A stretch of 64,000 nucleotides of DNA from Methanobacterium sp. UBA44 (GCA_002494885.1 DACV01000007.1:494001-558000); one strand, 5' to 3'; shown: positions 43,480 to 53,336, counted from the first letter of the stretch. Made by a program: numbers and translations. The notes: a model not told the origin generated them from the sequence alone.

Positions 43480-44340
43480 ATGGAATTAGTAAATTTAATA
43501 GAGAATACAGTAATTGAAGCCAGTACAACATTTAGAAAAGATCAGTTCGATGCATATAAGCGAGCTTTATCAATGGAAACCAATGAAAATGCTTCCTGGA
43601 TGCTAGAGTTGTTAATAGAAAATGCAAAAATAGCCCAGGAAAAAAAGTTTCCCCTATGCGATGATACTGGGATTCCTCATGTTCTGGTGGAAATTGGAGA
43701 AGATATAAACTTGCCTGGAAACTTTTTTAAAGACATAGAGACAGGTATTGAGAAAGGCCTTCAAAAACTCCCTGCAAGACCAATGGCCGTCTGTGGAGAT
43801 GAAATTGAAAGAATTGAACAGAGTAAAGGTCTTCACCATGATCCTGGAAAACTGGTTCCTCCTTCCTTCATAATTGATAAAACTGAAAGAAATGGTGTGA
43901 ATATTCATGTTTTAATGTTAGGTGGTGGCCCAGAGATTAGGGCTTCCACTTACAGAGTCTTCCACAAGAGAAATAATAGAAAAGTATTTAATGAAGTTAA
44001 AACATGGATGAGATCAGAGGTCAAGATGCTTGGATGCACACCATGCATCCCTGCTGTGGGCATTGGTAGAACTCATTTTGAAGCTTCGTCATTGATGTTA
44101 AAAGCAATGGCATATGGAAATTTAAACCACCAATCCGAAATAGAAGAGGAAATAACAGAGTCACTGAATGATACTGAAATAGGAACCCTTGGAATAGGTG
44201 GTTCTGTTACTGCACTTGGATCTTTTGTTAAAGTTGGACCACAAAGAGCAAGCGGTGTTAGAATTTTATCAATGAGGCCCTGCTGCTCAATAGAGCCAAG
44301 AAAATCGTCAGTATTCCTCCCTTCCTCAATTCTGGAGTGA
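43480..44340 (+). CDS. Fumarate hydratase class I alpha-type Fe-S hydro-lyase
   Basis: A 286-residue protein of the fumarase-I/tartrate-dehydratase alpha family, which adds or removes water at a C4-C6 dicarboxylate using a [4Fe-4S] cluster. Candidate cluster Cys are in KKFPLCDDTGIP, GCTPCIPAVGIGRTH and MRPCCSIEP. Other family motifs: MLGGGPEIRAS and LGIGGSVTALG. No beta subunit follows, and the next gene is citryl-CoA-lyase-like, so the native substrate may not be fumarate. Start has a GGAAGG site. Confidence 0.82.
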   Translation: MELVNLIENTVIEASTTFRKDQFDAYKRALSMETNENASWMLELLIENAKIAQEKKFPLCDDTGIPHVLVEIGEDINLPGNFFKDIETGIEKGLQKLPARPMAVCGDEIERIEQSKGLHHDPGKLVPPSFIIDKTERNGVNIHVLMLGGGPEIRASTYRVFHKRNNRKVFNEVKTWMRSEVKMLGCTPCIPAVGIGRTHFEASSLMLKAMAYGNLNHQSEIEEEITESLNDTEIGTLGIGGSVTALGSFVKVGPQRASGVRILSMRPCCSIEPRKSSVFLPSSILE

Positions 44341-44346
44341 TGTATC

Positions 44347-45174
44347 ATGGCAATAGGAAGAGAAACAATAGAGAACATACTTAAACTGAGTAATCCCAAA
44401 TGGAAGACAGGAATTACTCGTGTTGCACCAAACAAACTTATTACAAGAGGATATCCACAGGAAGATCTTATAGGAAATATATCATTCCCAGAGATGATCT
44501 ATTTACTTATAAAAGGTGAAATACCCGCTAAAAATGAGTCAAAGATGCTCGAATCTATTTTAATTTCATTTTGTGATCATGGAGTAACTCCTCCAAGTAC
44601 TCAGGCAGCAAGATTGATGGCATCAGCTGGATCGCCCATGCATGCCTGTGTGTCAGGAGGACTCCTTGCATTTGGTAAAAACCATGCTGGAGCCATTGAA
44701 AGTTCTATGAAGCTACTACAAGAAGGAGTAAATATATCAAACGATGATATAGAGACTATTGCTAACAATATAGTTGAAGAATCCTTAGAAAGTGGAAATA
44801 AGATACCGGGATTTGGACACAGATATCATGATGAAGATCCAAGAGCTCCCAGGCTTTTAAAGCTTGCAAAGAAATACAAATGTTCCAGAATACATACTGA
44901 ACTGGCTCTTTCAATTCAAAGTATTCTACTTGAGAAAAAGGGAATTAGAATGAATATAGACGGAGCAAATGCAGGTATACTCTCAGATATGGGATTTGAT
45001 TGGAGTATAGGGACAGGCATATTCATGATTGGAAGACTTCCTGCCATTATTGCCCATGTAACTGAAGAGAAAACTCGTGAACCTCCTTTCAGGAAATTAT
45101 TCGATGTAGAAGACATTTATTATGATGGAACTGACCAGCAAAAAGTAATACCAGAAATAAGAAATGATGTATAA
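44347..45174 (+). CDS. Citrate-synthase/citryl-CoA-lyase-like protein
   Basis: A 275-residue protein of the citrate-synthase superfamily, short like citryl-CoA lyases. The catalytic His/His/Asp appear as MHACVSGG, GFGHRYHDEDPR and the Asp in MNIDGANAG. Six bases after the fumarase-like gene, with a GGAGTGATG site overlapping its stop. It should cleave or form a citryl- or methylcitryl-type CoA ester. A full-length citrate synthase would be over 370 residues, so this is the small lyase type. The citrate-cleaving or condensing direction cannot be told. Confidence 0.87.
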   Translation: MAIGRETIENILKLSNPKWKTGITRVAPNKLITRGYPQEDLIGNISFPEMIYLLIKGEIPAKNESKMLESILISFCDHGVTPPSTQAARLMASAGSPMHACVSGGLLAFGKNHAGAIESSMKLLQEGVNISNDDIETIANNIVEESLESGNKIPGFGHRYHDEDPRAPRLLKLAKKYKCSRIHTELALSIQSILLEKKGIRMNIDGANAGILSDMGFDWSIGTGIFMIGRLPAIIAHVTEEKTREPPFRKLFDVEDIYYDGTDQQKVIPEIRNDV

Positions 45175-45246
45175 TCATTTCAAAAATTAAATAGTAAAAG
45201 ATAAATATAGTCTTAAATAGAGTTTTTATAATCATGGTGATTCAAA

Positions 45247-45561
45247 ATGATGTCGATATCAGAAGCTATTACAACAATTAAAAAGGCAGAAAATGATGCT
45301 GATAAGTTATTTGAGGAAGCAAAAGAAAGATCTGCTGAAATGAAAGAAGAATCCAGAGAAAACGCCGATGCAATTATTCAGAATGCAAGAGATGAAGCCA
45401 ATGAACAAACTGCTGAAATAATCCAAAAAGCAGAAGAAGATGCAAAAAAAGAAACAAATCTAATATCAAATCAAGCTGACGAGATAATAAAAAATACTAA
45501 AAATCAGGCTGCAGGTAAAATAGATGAAGCTGTAGACATTATAGTTAAAAATATACTGTAA
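45247..45561 (+). CDS. ahaH: A-type ATP synthase subunit H
   Basis: A 104-residue all-helical peripheral-stalk protein (AISEAITTIKKAENDADKLF, then repeated acidic/basic Ala-rich heptads) that pairs with subunit E. GGTGAT site five bases before the ATG. It is the first gene of the nine-gene ATP synthase operon; a TATA-like ATAAATATA lies about 45 bases upstream. Confidence 0.92.
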   Translation: MMSISEAITTIKKAENDADKLFEEAKERSAEMKEESRENADAIIQNARDEANEQTAEIIQKAEEDAKKETNLISNQADEIIKNTKNQAAGKIDEAVDIIVKNIL

Positions 45562-45588
45562 CTCTCGTTAATTTAAAAAGTGATTAAC

Positions 45589-47580
45589 ATGTTTAAGCCA
45601 GCGAGAATGAAGAAGCTTAGATTGATAACCCTGGACAAATACACTGACTCTGCAGTGAAAGCACTTCACGAAGCAGGTTTAGTTGAAATCAGGGATATTT
45701 CTGAGCGTATACAACAAGATGCAGAGTGGAGACAAATCCTTAAACCTTCACACGCTTCGCCCTATACCGGTAAAATTGCATCACTTTTAATGAAAACTAC
45801 CGGAACCGTTGATTTTTTAAATTCGATGCGTAGGAAAGAAGGAGGAATTCTCTCTGTGGTTAAGGCGTTTATAACCCCACCGTCAATTAATAAAATTGAA
45901 GTGGAACATCTGGACGCTGAAGAATTAATAAAAAAAGCAGAAGAAATTCTTGATAAAATAGAATCTGTAACCAAACCCAAAGAAGAAAAACTGAATGAAC
46001 TCGATTCTGAAAAATCCAAACTTGAAAATGCAAATAAAGTGGCTAAAAATCTATCTAATTTTGATGTAAACCTGGCTGATCTGGAAGAGTCCAGATATAT
46101 TTCAGTTATCGCCGGGAAGATATCTATCGATTCTTATGATAAGTTTATAGGGAGTTTAAGCAGTTTAACTGAAGAAGCTGTTGTTTTTGACAAAGAAGCT
46201 GAAGATAAAACCTCTAAATTAGTCATTATTATAACATTGAGAGAATATGAAGATGAAATTTCCACCATACTCCGTAAAATGGAATTTGAAAGATTTGAAA
46301 TTTCAGGATTATCTGGGAAACCAGATGAAATCATAAGAAATTCAGAATCAAGACTGCAATCCATTGAACAGGAAAAAGAATCTATACTAAATGATTTAGC
46401 AGCAATATCTGAACAGTGGTTAGATGAATCCATTGGACTTAAAGAACAGCTTGAAATCGAAAAACAGAGGTGTGAAATATATTCATCCTTTGGAAAGACA
46501 GAAAAAACTGTTATGCTGGAAGGTTGGGTTATCGAGAAGAAGCTGAATAAAGCTCTTGAAATTATAGAAAGTTCAACTGAAGGCCATTCTATAGTTGATG
46601 TTACAGACCCTGACATTGAAAACGATAAAATACCGGTCCATTTAGATAACCCTAGATGGGCAAAGCCATATGAAATGTTTGTTCACATGTATTCCCCACC
46701 AGATTACAGGGAAGTTGACCCAACAATGCTCATGGCTATTGTATTCCCATTTTTCTTTGGTTTCTGTCTTACAGAAGCCGGTTATGGTATTGCAGATGCA
46801 ATAATTGGATATCTTATATTTAGAGGCCTAGGAAAAACCAGTTCACTTGCACGTAATCTGGGTTTGATTATGGTTGCTTGTGGTATATGGGCCATAGTCC
46901 TTGGTTTAGTTACTAACAGTTTCATTGGAAACTTGATTCCATGGTTGATATATGGCGATGCATGGGGCGCTGCGCTTCCAACAGTCATAGCTCCAATAAA
47001 TTCATTTGGATTCCCTCAAAACATATTACTTATGGCTTTAATCGTTGGTGTGATCCATATAAACCTGGGTTTAGTCATCGGTGCCTACAATAATATAGTT
47101 AGAGGAGATGTAAAAGAAGCTTTAGGATCCCAGATACCCTGGTTTGTTCTTGAAGCAGGTATAATATTATACTTAGTTGGAGGGCTTTACATCGGAGGTC
47201 CAGTCGTTGCAGCGGCATTATTAATGTTAATTTACTTCAACGGTTTGTTTGGACTCATGGATGTCTCAGGATTCCTGGGAAATATCCTCTCATATGCCAG
47301 ATTGCTAGCATTATGTCTTTCAACAGGTGGAATCGCCAGTACAGTTAACACATTAACTGGAATGGTGTATGAACTCATTCCTATCATTGGAATTGTATTA
47401 GCACCAATAGTATTCATTGGAGGGCAAATTGCAAACGGCGCTTTCCAGACTTTAGGTGCATTTATAAATTCATTACGTTTGCATTATGTTGAGTTCTTTG
47501 CTCAATTTTACATAGGTGGAAGCTCAAAATTCAGAGCATTCCGGACAAAAAGAAAATATACTGATATTCGGAGGTTATAG
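45589..47580 (+). CDS. ahaI: A-type ATP synthase subunit I (a)
   Basis: A 663-residue subunit with a soluble N-terminal arm (about 1-360, coiled coil with IESVTKPKEEKL) and a C-terminal membrane domain of about seven to eight helices. It provides the half-channels for the ion. The essential Arg of the last helices is probably the one in SFLGNILSYARLLALCL-type sequence (GFLGNILSYARLLAL). The GTG at 45580 is the GTGAT ribosome site, so the ATG at 45589 is the start. Confidence 0.94.
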   Translation: MFKPARMKKLRLITLDKYTDSAVKALHEAGLVEIRDISERIQQDAEWRQILKPSHASPYTGKIASLLMKTTGTVDFLNSMRRKEGGILSVVKAFITPPSINKIEVEHLDAEELIKKAEEILDKIESVTKPKEEKLNELDSEKSKLENANKVAKNLSNFDVNLADLEESRYISVIAGKISIDSYDKFIGSLSSLTEEAVVFDKEAEDKTSKLVIIITLREYEDEISTILRKMEFERFEISGLSGKPDEIIRNSESRLQSIEQEKESILNDLAAISEQWLDESIGLKEQLEIEKQRCEIYSSFGKTEKTVMLEGWVIEKKLNKALEIIESSTEGHSIVDVTDPDIENDKIPVHLDNPRWAKPYEMFVHMYSPPDYREVDPTMLMAIVFPFFFGFCLTEAGYGIADAIIGYLIFRGLGKTSSLARNLGLIMVACGIWAIVLGLVTNSFIGNLIPWLIYGDAWGAALPTVIAPINSFGFPQNILLMALIVGVIHINLGLVIGAYNNIVRGDVKEALGSQIPWFVLEAGIILYLVGGLYIGGPVVAAALLMLIYFNGLFGLMDVSGFLGNILSYARLLALCLSTGGIASTVNTLTGMVYELIPIIGIVLAPIVFIGGQIANGAFQTLGAFINSLRLHYVEFFAQFYIGGSSKFRAFRTKRKYTDIRRL

Positions 47581-47582
47581 AA

Positions 47583-48068
47583 ATGGCAGATATTATTTTA
47601 GGAACAGCTTTAGCAGCCATAGGTGCTGGTGTTGCAGTTGGTATGGCTGGATTAGGATCAGGGATAGGACAAGGTATAGCAGCAGCAGGAAGTGTAGGTG
47701 CAGTTGCTGAAGATCCAGACATGTTCGCAAGAGGTCTCATATTTACTGCACTTCCAGAGACACAAGCTATCTATGGATTCTTGATTGCTATACTGCTCCT
47801 GGTTTTCTCAGGACTTTTAGGTGGAGGAGAAGGATTAAGCGTGACTTCAGGACTTGTAGCTATTGGTGCTGGTGCAGCAGTAGGATTTGCAGGTTTAGGT
47901 TCAGGTATGGGTCAAGGTATAACCGCTTCATCAGCAGCAGGTGCAGTAGTTGAAGATCCAGACATGTTCGCAAGAGGTATTATATTTACAGCAATTTCAG
48001 AAACACAGGCTATTTACGGTTTCTTGATTGCTATACTGCTCTTAGTATTCGGTGGAATACTCGGTTAG
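47583..48068 (+). CDS. ahaK: A-type ATP synthase subunit K (c, proteolipid), two-hairpin form
   Basis: A 161-residue proteolipid made of two tandem hairpins (about 1-80 and 85-161), four helices in all. Both hairpins keep the ion-binding carboxylate: Glu59 in LPETQ and Glu140 in ISETQ. Both have a Gln on the first helix (Q30 and Q111) and a Thr after the Glu, the ligand set seen in Na+-binding c rings. Two ion sites per polypeptide means the ring keeps a full complement of sites. GGAGGT site two bases after the preceding gene. Confidence 0.95.
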   Translation: MADIILGTALAAIGAGVAVGMAGLGSGIGQGIAAAGSVGAVAEDPDMFARGLIFTALPETQAIYGFLIAILLLVFSGLLGGGEGLSVTSGLVAIGAGAAVGFAGLGSGMGQGITASSAAGAVVEDPDMFARGIIFTAISETQAIYGFLIAILLLVFGGILG

Positions 48069-48080
48069 GAGGACAGATAA

Positions 48081-48704
48081 ATGACAGATGGGGCTAATAA
48101 AATAGTCTCAAGTATAATGTCTGATGCTCAAATTAAGGCTGACAGCATTATTCAGGAAGCTGAAAAAGAAGCTGCTCTTATCCTCGAGGAAGGAGAAAGA
48201 GAAGCTATCTTAGAAAAAGAAAAAATCCTGGAAAATGCTGAAAAACAGTCTAAAATGAAGTATCAGCAGTTGATCTCTGAAGCAAAAATGAACTCCAGAA
48301 GAGCAGAACTTGAGGCAAGAGAAGAATTAATAGAACAGGCATTTGAAAAAGCTGAAGCAGAACTTAATAAAATAGCATCCACTTCTTCTGAAGAATACAG
48401 AGAATCCCTTGAAAAAATAATAGAGGAAGCTTCCATCGAAATTGGTGGAGGAGATCTGGTATTATCCATAAAAGAAGAGGATGTTGCCAAGATTAAAAAT
48501 TCAATTCCTGATATAGAAAAAACAATTGAAGGGAAAACAAGTACTAAAACAACTATAGAAATTGGAGAAAACATTAAAACCATTGGAGGGGCAGTAATTA
48601 AAACCAAAAATGGTGATATAGAAGTTAACAATACTATAGAGGCAAGGATACAGAGATTTAAAAAGTCTCTAAGATCAGAAGTTGCAGGTATACTTTTCAA
48701 ATAG
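48081..48704 (+). CDS. ahaE: A-type ATP synthase subunit E
   Basis: A 207-residue peripheral-stalk protein: N-terminal coiled coil (residues about 1-100, ADSIIQEAEKEAALILEEGE) and a C-terminal globular domain. It pairs with subunit H and holds the A3B3 head. AGGAGGAC site before the ATG. Standard length and position in the operon. Confidence 0.94.
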   Translation: MTDGANKIVSSIMSDAQIKADSIIQEAEKEAALILEEGEREAILEKEKILENAEKQSKMKYQQLISEAKMNSRRAELEAREELIEQAFEKAEAELNKIASTSSEEYRESLEKIIEEASIEIGGGDLVLSIKEEDVAKIKNSIPDIEKTIEGKTSTKTTIEIGENIKTIGGAVIKTKNGDIEVNNTIEARIQRFKKSLRSEVAGILFK

Positions 48705-48716
48705 GGGAGATTTCAA

Positions 48717-49874
48717 ATGGCAGAAGACATTACTGCAATAGTAACTTCAATGGGATTTCCCTCAATCGAGGCTTTTTTAGCCATTATGTTTGGGGTACTG
48801 GCAGTTGTAGCAGTAATAGTAGTTGTATCAACTATTAAGCCAGTTCTGAGCATGTATCCATATACTTACCCAAATGCAAGAGTAAGAGCTCGAAAAGGAA
48901 GATTATTTACAGAAAAACAGTTTTCAGAAATAATTGAATCCCAAAATATTGAAGAAGTTAAAAATTACTTGAGAGGATTTCCTGATTATGCTAAATATAT
49001 CGATAAATACCCTCTTGAAAAAGCACTGGATGTGCAGCTTGCAGAAACTTACGATCTATTAGCAAGGATTACTCCCGACAACAGCAAAGATGCCTTTGAC
49101 TTTTTACTTAAAAAATGGGACATCGAAAACATTAAAAGTATAATAATAGCCAAAGAAGTCGGTTTAAGCAGAGAAGAAACATTAGATCTGGTAATTCCTT
49201 TTGGAGAACTCAGTGACAGGCTCGATACGTTAATTGACGCGGATGACATTACTGAAATAATAAGTGCCCTTGAAAATACAGAATATCCTCAAATAGTGGA
49301 GGATGCAATTCCAGTATATCAAGAAACAGGATTATTATTACCAATCGAAGCTACTCTGGATAAATACTTGCTAAAAAATCTTTTAAGAACTGTAGCTACT
49401 CCTGAGGATGATAACACTTCATTACTTCATGAATATATTGGAACAATCGTAGATGTGAATAATATTAAAACCATCATCAGAGCCAAATCCGACGGCCTAA
49501 GATTTGAAGATATTGAACCATACATATTTTCAGATGGTTACCAGGTTAGAGAATGGAAATTAAAAGATCTTATGGAATCTGAAGACGTTAATGGAGTTAT
49601 CAGTGGTTTAGAAGGTACTGATTATGCTCCAGTTTTATCTGATTCTTTAAGTAAGTATTCAGAAACTGGTTCAATAGCATCCTTTGAATCCACTCTGGAT
49701 AAATACACCCATGAAACAGCTAACAAAATAGCTTTAAAGAATCAGTTCGGTATTGGGCCAATGATTGGATTCCTTAACAAGAAAGAGAAAGAAATAAAGA
49801 ATTTAAAAATAATAGTAAGAGGTAAAAGAGAACAGGGATATTCACCAACAATGATTAAGGAGATGTTGATATGA
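48717..49874 (+). CDS. ahaC: A-type ATP synthase subunit C (central stalk, d-like)
   Basis: A 385-residue subunit that caps the c ring and links it to the central shaft. It has an N-terminal hydrophobic stretch (FLAIMFGVLAVVAVIVVVS) that is often present in Methanobacteriales members, then three repeats of helical bundles each with a LDKY and IIxAK pattern (SIIIAKEVGL, KTIIRAKSDGL, KNLKIIVRGK). It overlaps the start of ahaF by four bases (ATGA). Confidence 0.93.
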   Translation: MAEDITAIVTSMGFPSIEAFLAIMFGVLAVVAVIVVVSTIKPVLSMYPYTYPNARVRARKGRLFTEKQFSEIIESQNIEEVKNYLRGFPDYAKYIDKYPLEKALDVQLAETYDLLARITPDNSKDAFDFLLKKWDIENIKSIIIAKEVGLSREETLDLVIPFGELSDRLDTLIDADDITEIISALENTEYPQIVEDAIPVYQETGLLLPIEATLDKYLLKNLLRTVATPEDDNTSLLHEYIGTIVDVNNIKTIIRAKSDGLRFEDIEPYIFSDGYQVREWKLKDLMESEDVNGVISGLEGTDYAPVLSDSLSKYSETGSIASFESTLDKYTHETANKIALKNQFGIGPMIGFLNKKEKEIKNLKIIVRGKREQGYSPTMIKEMLI

Positions 49875-50191
49875 GTTCAAAGATAGCAGTGATGGCAGAT
49901 CCAGATACAGTTACCGGTTTTATGCTCGGTGGTATCAAAGAAGGATACCCAGTTGAAAACATGGAAGAAGCAGAGAAAAAAATCGAAGAGCTGGTAAAAG
50001 CAGATTTTTCTATTATTATAACCACAGAAAGAATAGGGGATGAACTTAGAACAACAATAGATCGATTAACTGGTGAACGCGCATTACCCATGATAATTGA
50101 AATACCTGATAGAGAGGGCTCAATTGAAAGGGCCGCTGATCCTATGAGGGAACTTATAAAAAGAGTAATTGGGGTTGAGATGGTAAAATGA
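49871..50191 (+). CDS. ahaF: A-type ATP synthase subunit F
   Basis: A 106-residue Rossmann-like subunit (KIAVMADPDTVTGFMLGGI, then FSIIITTERIGDELR) that sits on the rotor shaft. Overlaps both ahaC and ahaA by four bases (ATGA), so translation is coupled. Length is standard. Confidence 0.94.
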   Translation: MSSKIAVMADPDTVTGFMLGGIKEGYPVENMEEAEKKIEELVKADFSIIITTERIGDELRTTIDRLTGERALPMIIEIPDREGSIERAADPMRELIKRVIGVEMVK

Positions 50192-51939
50192 TTACAGGAA
50201 GGATAATAAAAATAGCAGGTCCTGTTATTGTCGGAGATGGCATGAAAGGAACTCAGATGTACGAGATGGTTAAAGTCGGTTCAGAAGGGCTTATCGGAGA
50301 GATAATTGAACTGGAAGGCGACACAGCAACCATTCAGGTTTACGAAGAAACAGCTGGTATAAAACCAGGAGAAATAGTTGAAAGTACAGGTGGATCACTT
50401 TCAGTAGAACTAGGTCCGGGAATTCTTACATCTATTTATGACGGAATTCAAAGGCCACTTGAAAGTATTAAGGCTCAAACTGGAGATTACATTGAAAGAG
50501 GTGTCGCTGTTCCAGCATTGGCCAAGGACAAAAAATGGAAGTTTATCCCTAAAATCAAAGTAGGAGTGGAAGTAAAAGGTGGAGATATAATTGGCGAAGT
50601 CCAGGAAACCTCTTCCATAGTTCACAGAATCATGATTCCTCCAAAAGTAGCAGGAACTTTGAAAAGTGTAGCTGCCGAAGGAGAATACACAATAGAAGAA
50701 GACATAGCTGAAGTAGAAACATCTGCTGGAGCTGAAAAAATCCAGATGATGCAGAAATGGCCTGTAAGGGTTGGAAGACCATACAAAGCAAAACTTGACC
50801 CAGACATACCATTAATAACCGGTCAAAGAGCACAGGACACATTTTTCACAGTTGCAAAAGGCGGTACGGCTGCTATGCCTGGCCCATTCGGTTCAGGAAA
50901 AACTGTTACACAACAGCAGCTTGCTAAATGGGCTGATGCAGATATCATTGTTTACATTGGATGTGGAGAACGTGGAAACGAAATGACAGAGGTTTTAAAA
51001 GAGTTCCCTGAACTTGAAGACCCTAAAACCGGTAAACCACTCATGGACAGAACAGTCCTTATTGCAAACACATCAAACATGCCTGTGGCAGCAAGGGAAG
51101 CTTCAGTATACACTGGAATCACAATTGCTGAATACTTCAGAGACATGGGATATGATGTAGCTCTTATGGCCGATTCAACCTCAAGATGGGCAGAAGCTAT
51201 GAGGGAGATCTCAGGAAGGCTCGAAGAGATGCCTGGTGAAGAAGGATACCCTGCTTACCTTGCATCAAGACTTGCTCAGTTCTATGAAAGAGCAGGAAGG
51301 ATTACAACAGAAGGTACAGAAGATAATGTTTCATCACTTACTGTAGTTGGTGCAGTTTCACCACCTGGTGGTGACCTTTCAGAACCAGTTACTCAAAACA
51401 CTCTACGTATATCCAAAGTGTTCTGGGCGCTTGATTCATCACTTGCAGATAAACGTCATTTCCCTTCAATAGACTGGCTGCAAAGTTACTCTTTATACGT
51501 TGAAAGCATATCCTCATGGTGGAACACAAATGTAGGTGAAGATTGGAGACAATTAAGAGATGCAGCTATGGTTTTACTCCAGAAAGAATCAGAACTCCAA
51601 GAAATTGTACAGCTTGTAGGTCCAGACGCTTTACCAGACAAGGAAAGAATTACTCTTGAAAGTACAAGAATGATCAGAGAGGATTTCCTGCAGCAAAATG
51701 CTTATCACGAAGTAGACACTTACTGTTCACCAAACAAGCAGTATGGAATGCTTAAAACAATAATTATGTTCCAGGAAAACGCTACTGCGGCTCTTGATAG
51801 AGGTGCAGCACCAGAAGATGTAATTGCACTCAGCGTTAAGGAAGATATTGGTAAAATGAAATACATACCTGAAGAGGAATTTGCAGATGAAATTAAAGCA
51901 ATTCAGGAAAAATTAATTAAACAAATAAGTGAGGTGTGA
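50188..51939 (+). CDS. ahaA: A-type ATP synthase catalytic subunit A
   Basis: A 583-residue catalytic subunit with the P-loop GPFGSGKTVTQQQ, the A-type insertion (about 90-220), GERGNEMTEVL, and ALMADSTSRWAEAMRE. No intein is present: the P-loop region is continuous and the length is normal. Forms the A3B3 head with subunit B. Starts inside the end of ahaF (ATGA). Confidence 0.96.
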   Translation: MITGRIIKIAGPVIVGDGMKGTQMYEMVKVGSEGLIGEIIELEGDTATIQVYEETAGIKPGEIVESTGGSLSVELGPGILTSIYDGIQRPLESIKAQTGDYIERGVAVPALAKDKKWKFIPKIKVGVEVKGGDIIGEVQETSSIVHRIMIPPKVAGTLKSVAAEGEYTIEEDIAEVETSAGAEKIQMMQKWPVRVGRPYKAKLDPDIPLITGQRAQDTFFTVAKGGTAAMPGPFGSGKTVTQQQLAKWADADIIVYIGCGERGNEMTEVLKEFPELEDPKTGKPLMDRTVLIANTSNMPVAAREASVYTGITIAEYFRDMGYDVALMADSTSRWAEAMREISGRLEEMPGEEGYPAYLASRLAQFYERAGRITTEGTEDNVSSLTVVGAVSPPGGDLSEPVTQNTLRISKVFWALDSSLADKRHFPSIDWLQSYSLYVESISSWWNTNVGEDWRQLRDAAMVLLQKESELQEIVQLVGPDALPDKERITLESTRMIREDFLQQNAYHEVDTYCSPNKQYGMLKTIIMFQENATAALDRGAAPEDVIALSVKEDIGKMKYIPEEEFADEIKAIQEKLIKQISEV

Positions 51940-51941
51940 AA

Positions 51942-53336
51942 ATGGATTTAAATATCAAAACACGGGAATACACAACTGTTGCTGAAGTAGCCGGTCCTCT
52001 CATGATTGTAGAAGGTGTTGAAGGAGTTGCTTACGGGGAAATTGTAGATATAATCACACCTGCAGGAGACAAAAGAAGAGGAGAAGTTCTTGAAGTACGT
52101 GAAGGACTTGCAGTTGTGCAGGTGTTCGAAGGTACAAGAGACCTGAATACTGCAACAACCAAAGTTAGATTTACAGGAGAAACAGCCCACCTTGGTGTTT
52201 CTATTGACATGCTGGGAAGAGTTTTCGGAGGTACAGGTAAACCTATTGATGGCGGGCCTGAAATCATTCCAGATAAAGAATTAGATATTAATGGAGCTCC
52301 AATGAACCCAACTGCAAGGGAATTTCCAGCAGAATTTATTCAAACTGGTATTTCAACCATCGATGGAATGAATACCCTTGTACGTGGACAGAAACTCCCT
52401 ATATTTTCAGGGTCTGGATTACCCCACAACGACCTTGCAGCACAAATTGCAAGACACGCTAAGGTTATCGGTGAAGAAACTGAGTTTGCTGTTGTATTTG
52501 CAGCTATGGGAATTACCCACGAAGAAGCAAACTTCTTTATGAGAGATTTCGAAAGAACAGGGGCTCTTGAAAGAGTTACAGTTTTCATGAACCTTGCTGA
52601 CGACCCTGCTATTGAAAGGATCACTACACCAAGGATGGCACTTACCACTGCAGAATACTTCGCATTTGAGAAGGGCATGCACGTTCTGGTTATCCTTACT
52701 GACATGACAAACTACTGTGAAGCACTAAGGGAAATTTCAGCAGCTCGTGAAGAGGTTCCAGGAAGACGTGGATATCCTGGTTACATGTACACTGACCTTG
52801 CTTCTATTTATGAAAGAGCAGGTCGTATGGTTGGTAAAGAAGGTTCAATTACTCAGATGCCAATCCTTGTAATGCCTCAAGACGATATTACTCACCCAAT
52901 TCCAGATTTAACTGGATATATTACAGAAGGACAGATTGTATTAAGCAGAGATATTTTCAGGAAAGGTATTTACCCGCCTGTTGATGTGCTTCCATCACTA
53001 TCCCGATTGATGAGTGGTGGAATTGGTGAAGAAAGGACACGTGAGGATCACAGTGGAGTATCTGATCAGCTTTATTCAGCATACTCTGAAGGTCGTGATT
53101 TAAGAGACCTTATGGCTGTTGTAGGTGAAGAAGCGCTTACAGAACGTGACCGAAAATATCTTGCCTTTGCAGATGAATTTGAAAATAGGTTCGTTACAGA
53201 AACTAAGGACGAGGACAGAACTATACAGGAAACTCTTAATCTTGGATGGGAACTTCTAAGTTTACTACCTGAAGCTGAACTTAAGAGGGTTAGGGCAGAG
53301 CATATTCCAAAATATCACCCTGCATATAAACAATAA
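51942..53336 (+). CDS. ahaB: A-type ATP synthase subunit B
   Basis: A 464-residue non-catalytic nucleotide-binding subunit. The catalytic P-loop Lys is replaced as usual in B subunits (FSGSGLPHNDLAAQ), followed by DLASIYERAGR. Start: a GTG in frame at 51936 belongs to the GAGGTG ribosome site, so the ATG at 51942 is used. Standard length. Confidence 0.95.
   Translation: MDLNIKTREYTTVAEVAGPLMIVEGVEGVAYGEIVDIITPAGDKRRGEVLEVREGLAVVQVFEGTRDLNTATTKVRFTGETAHLGVSIDMLGRVFGGTGKPIDGGPEIIPDKELDINGAPMNPTAREFPAEFIQTGISTIDGMNTLVRGQKLPIFSGSGLPHNDLAAQIARHAKVIGEETEFAVVFAAMGITHEEANFFMRDFERTGALERVTVFMNLADDPAIERITTPRMALTTAEYFAFEKGMHVLVILTDMTNYCEALREISAAREEVPGRRGYPGYMYTDLASIYERAGRMVGKEGSITQMPILVMPQDDITHPIPDLTGYITEGQIVLSRDIFRKGIYPPVDVLPSLSRLMSGGIGEERTREDHSGVSDQLYSAYSEGRDLRDLMAVVGEEALTERDRKYLAFADEFENRFVTETKDEDRTIQETLNLGWELLSLLPEAELKRVRAEHIPKYHPAYKQ

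Noticed and set aside
50410..50842. Several overlapping reverse-strand frames inside the ATP synthase A gene
   Set aside because: Shadows of a highly conserved gene with full-length homology on the forward strand.
50188..51939. Possible intein in the ATP synthase A subunit
   Set aside because: The subunit has normal length and the P-loop region is continuous; no splicing-domain residues.
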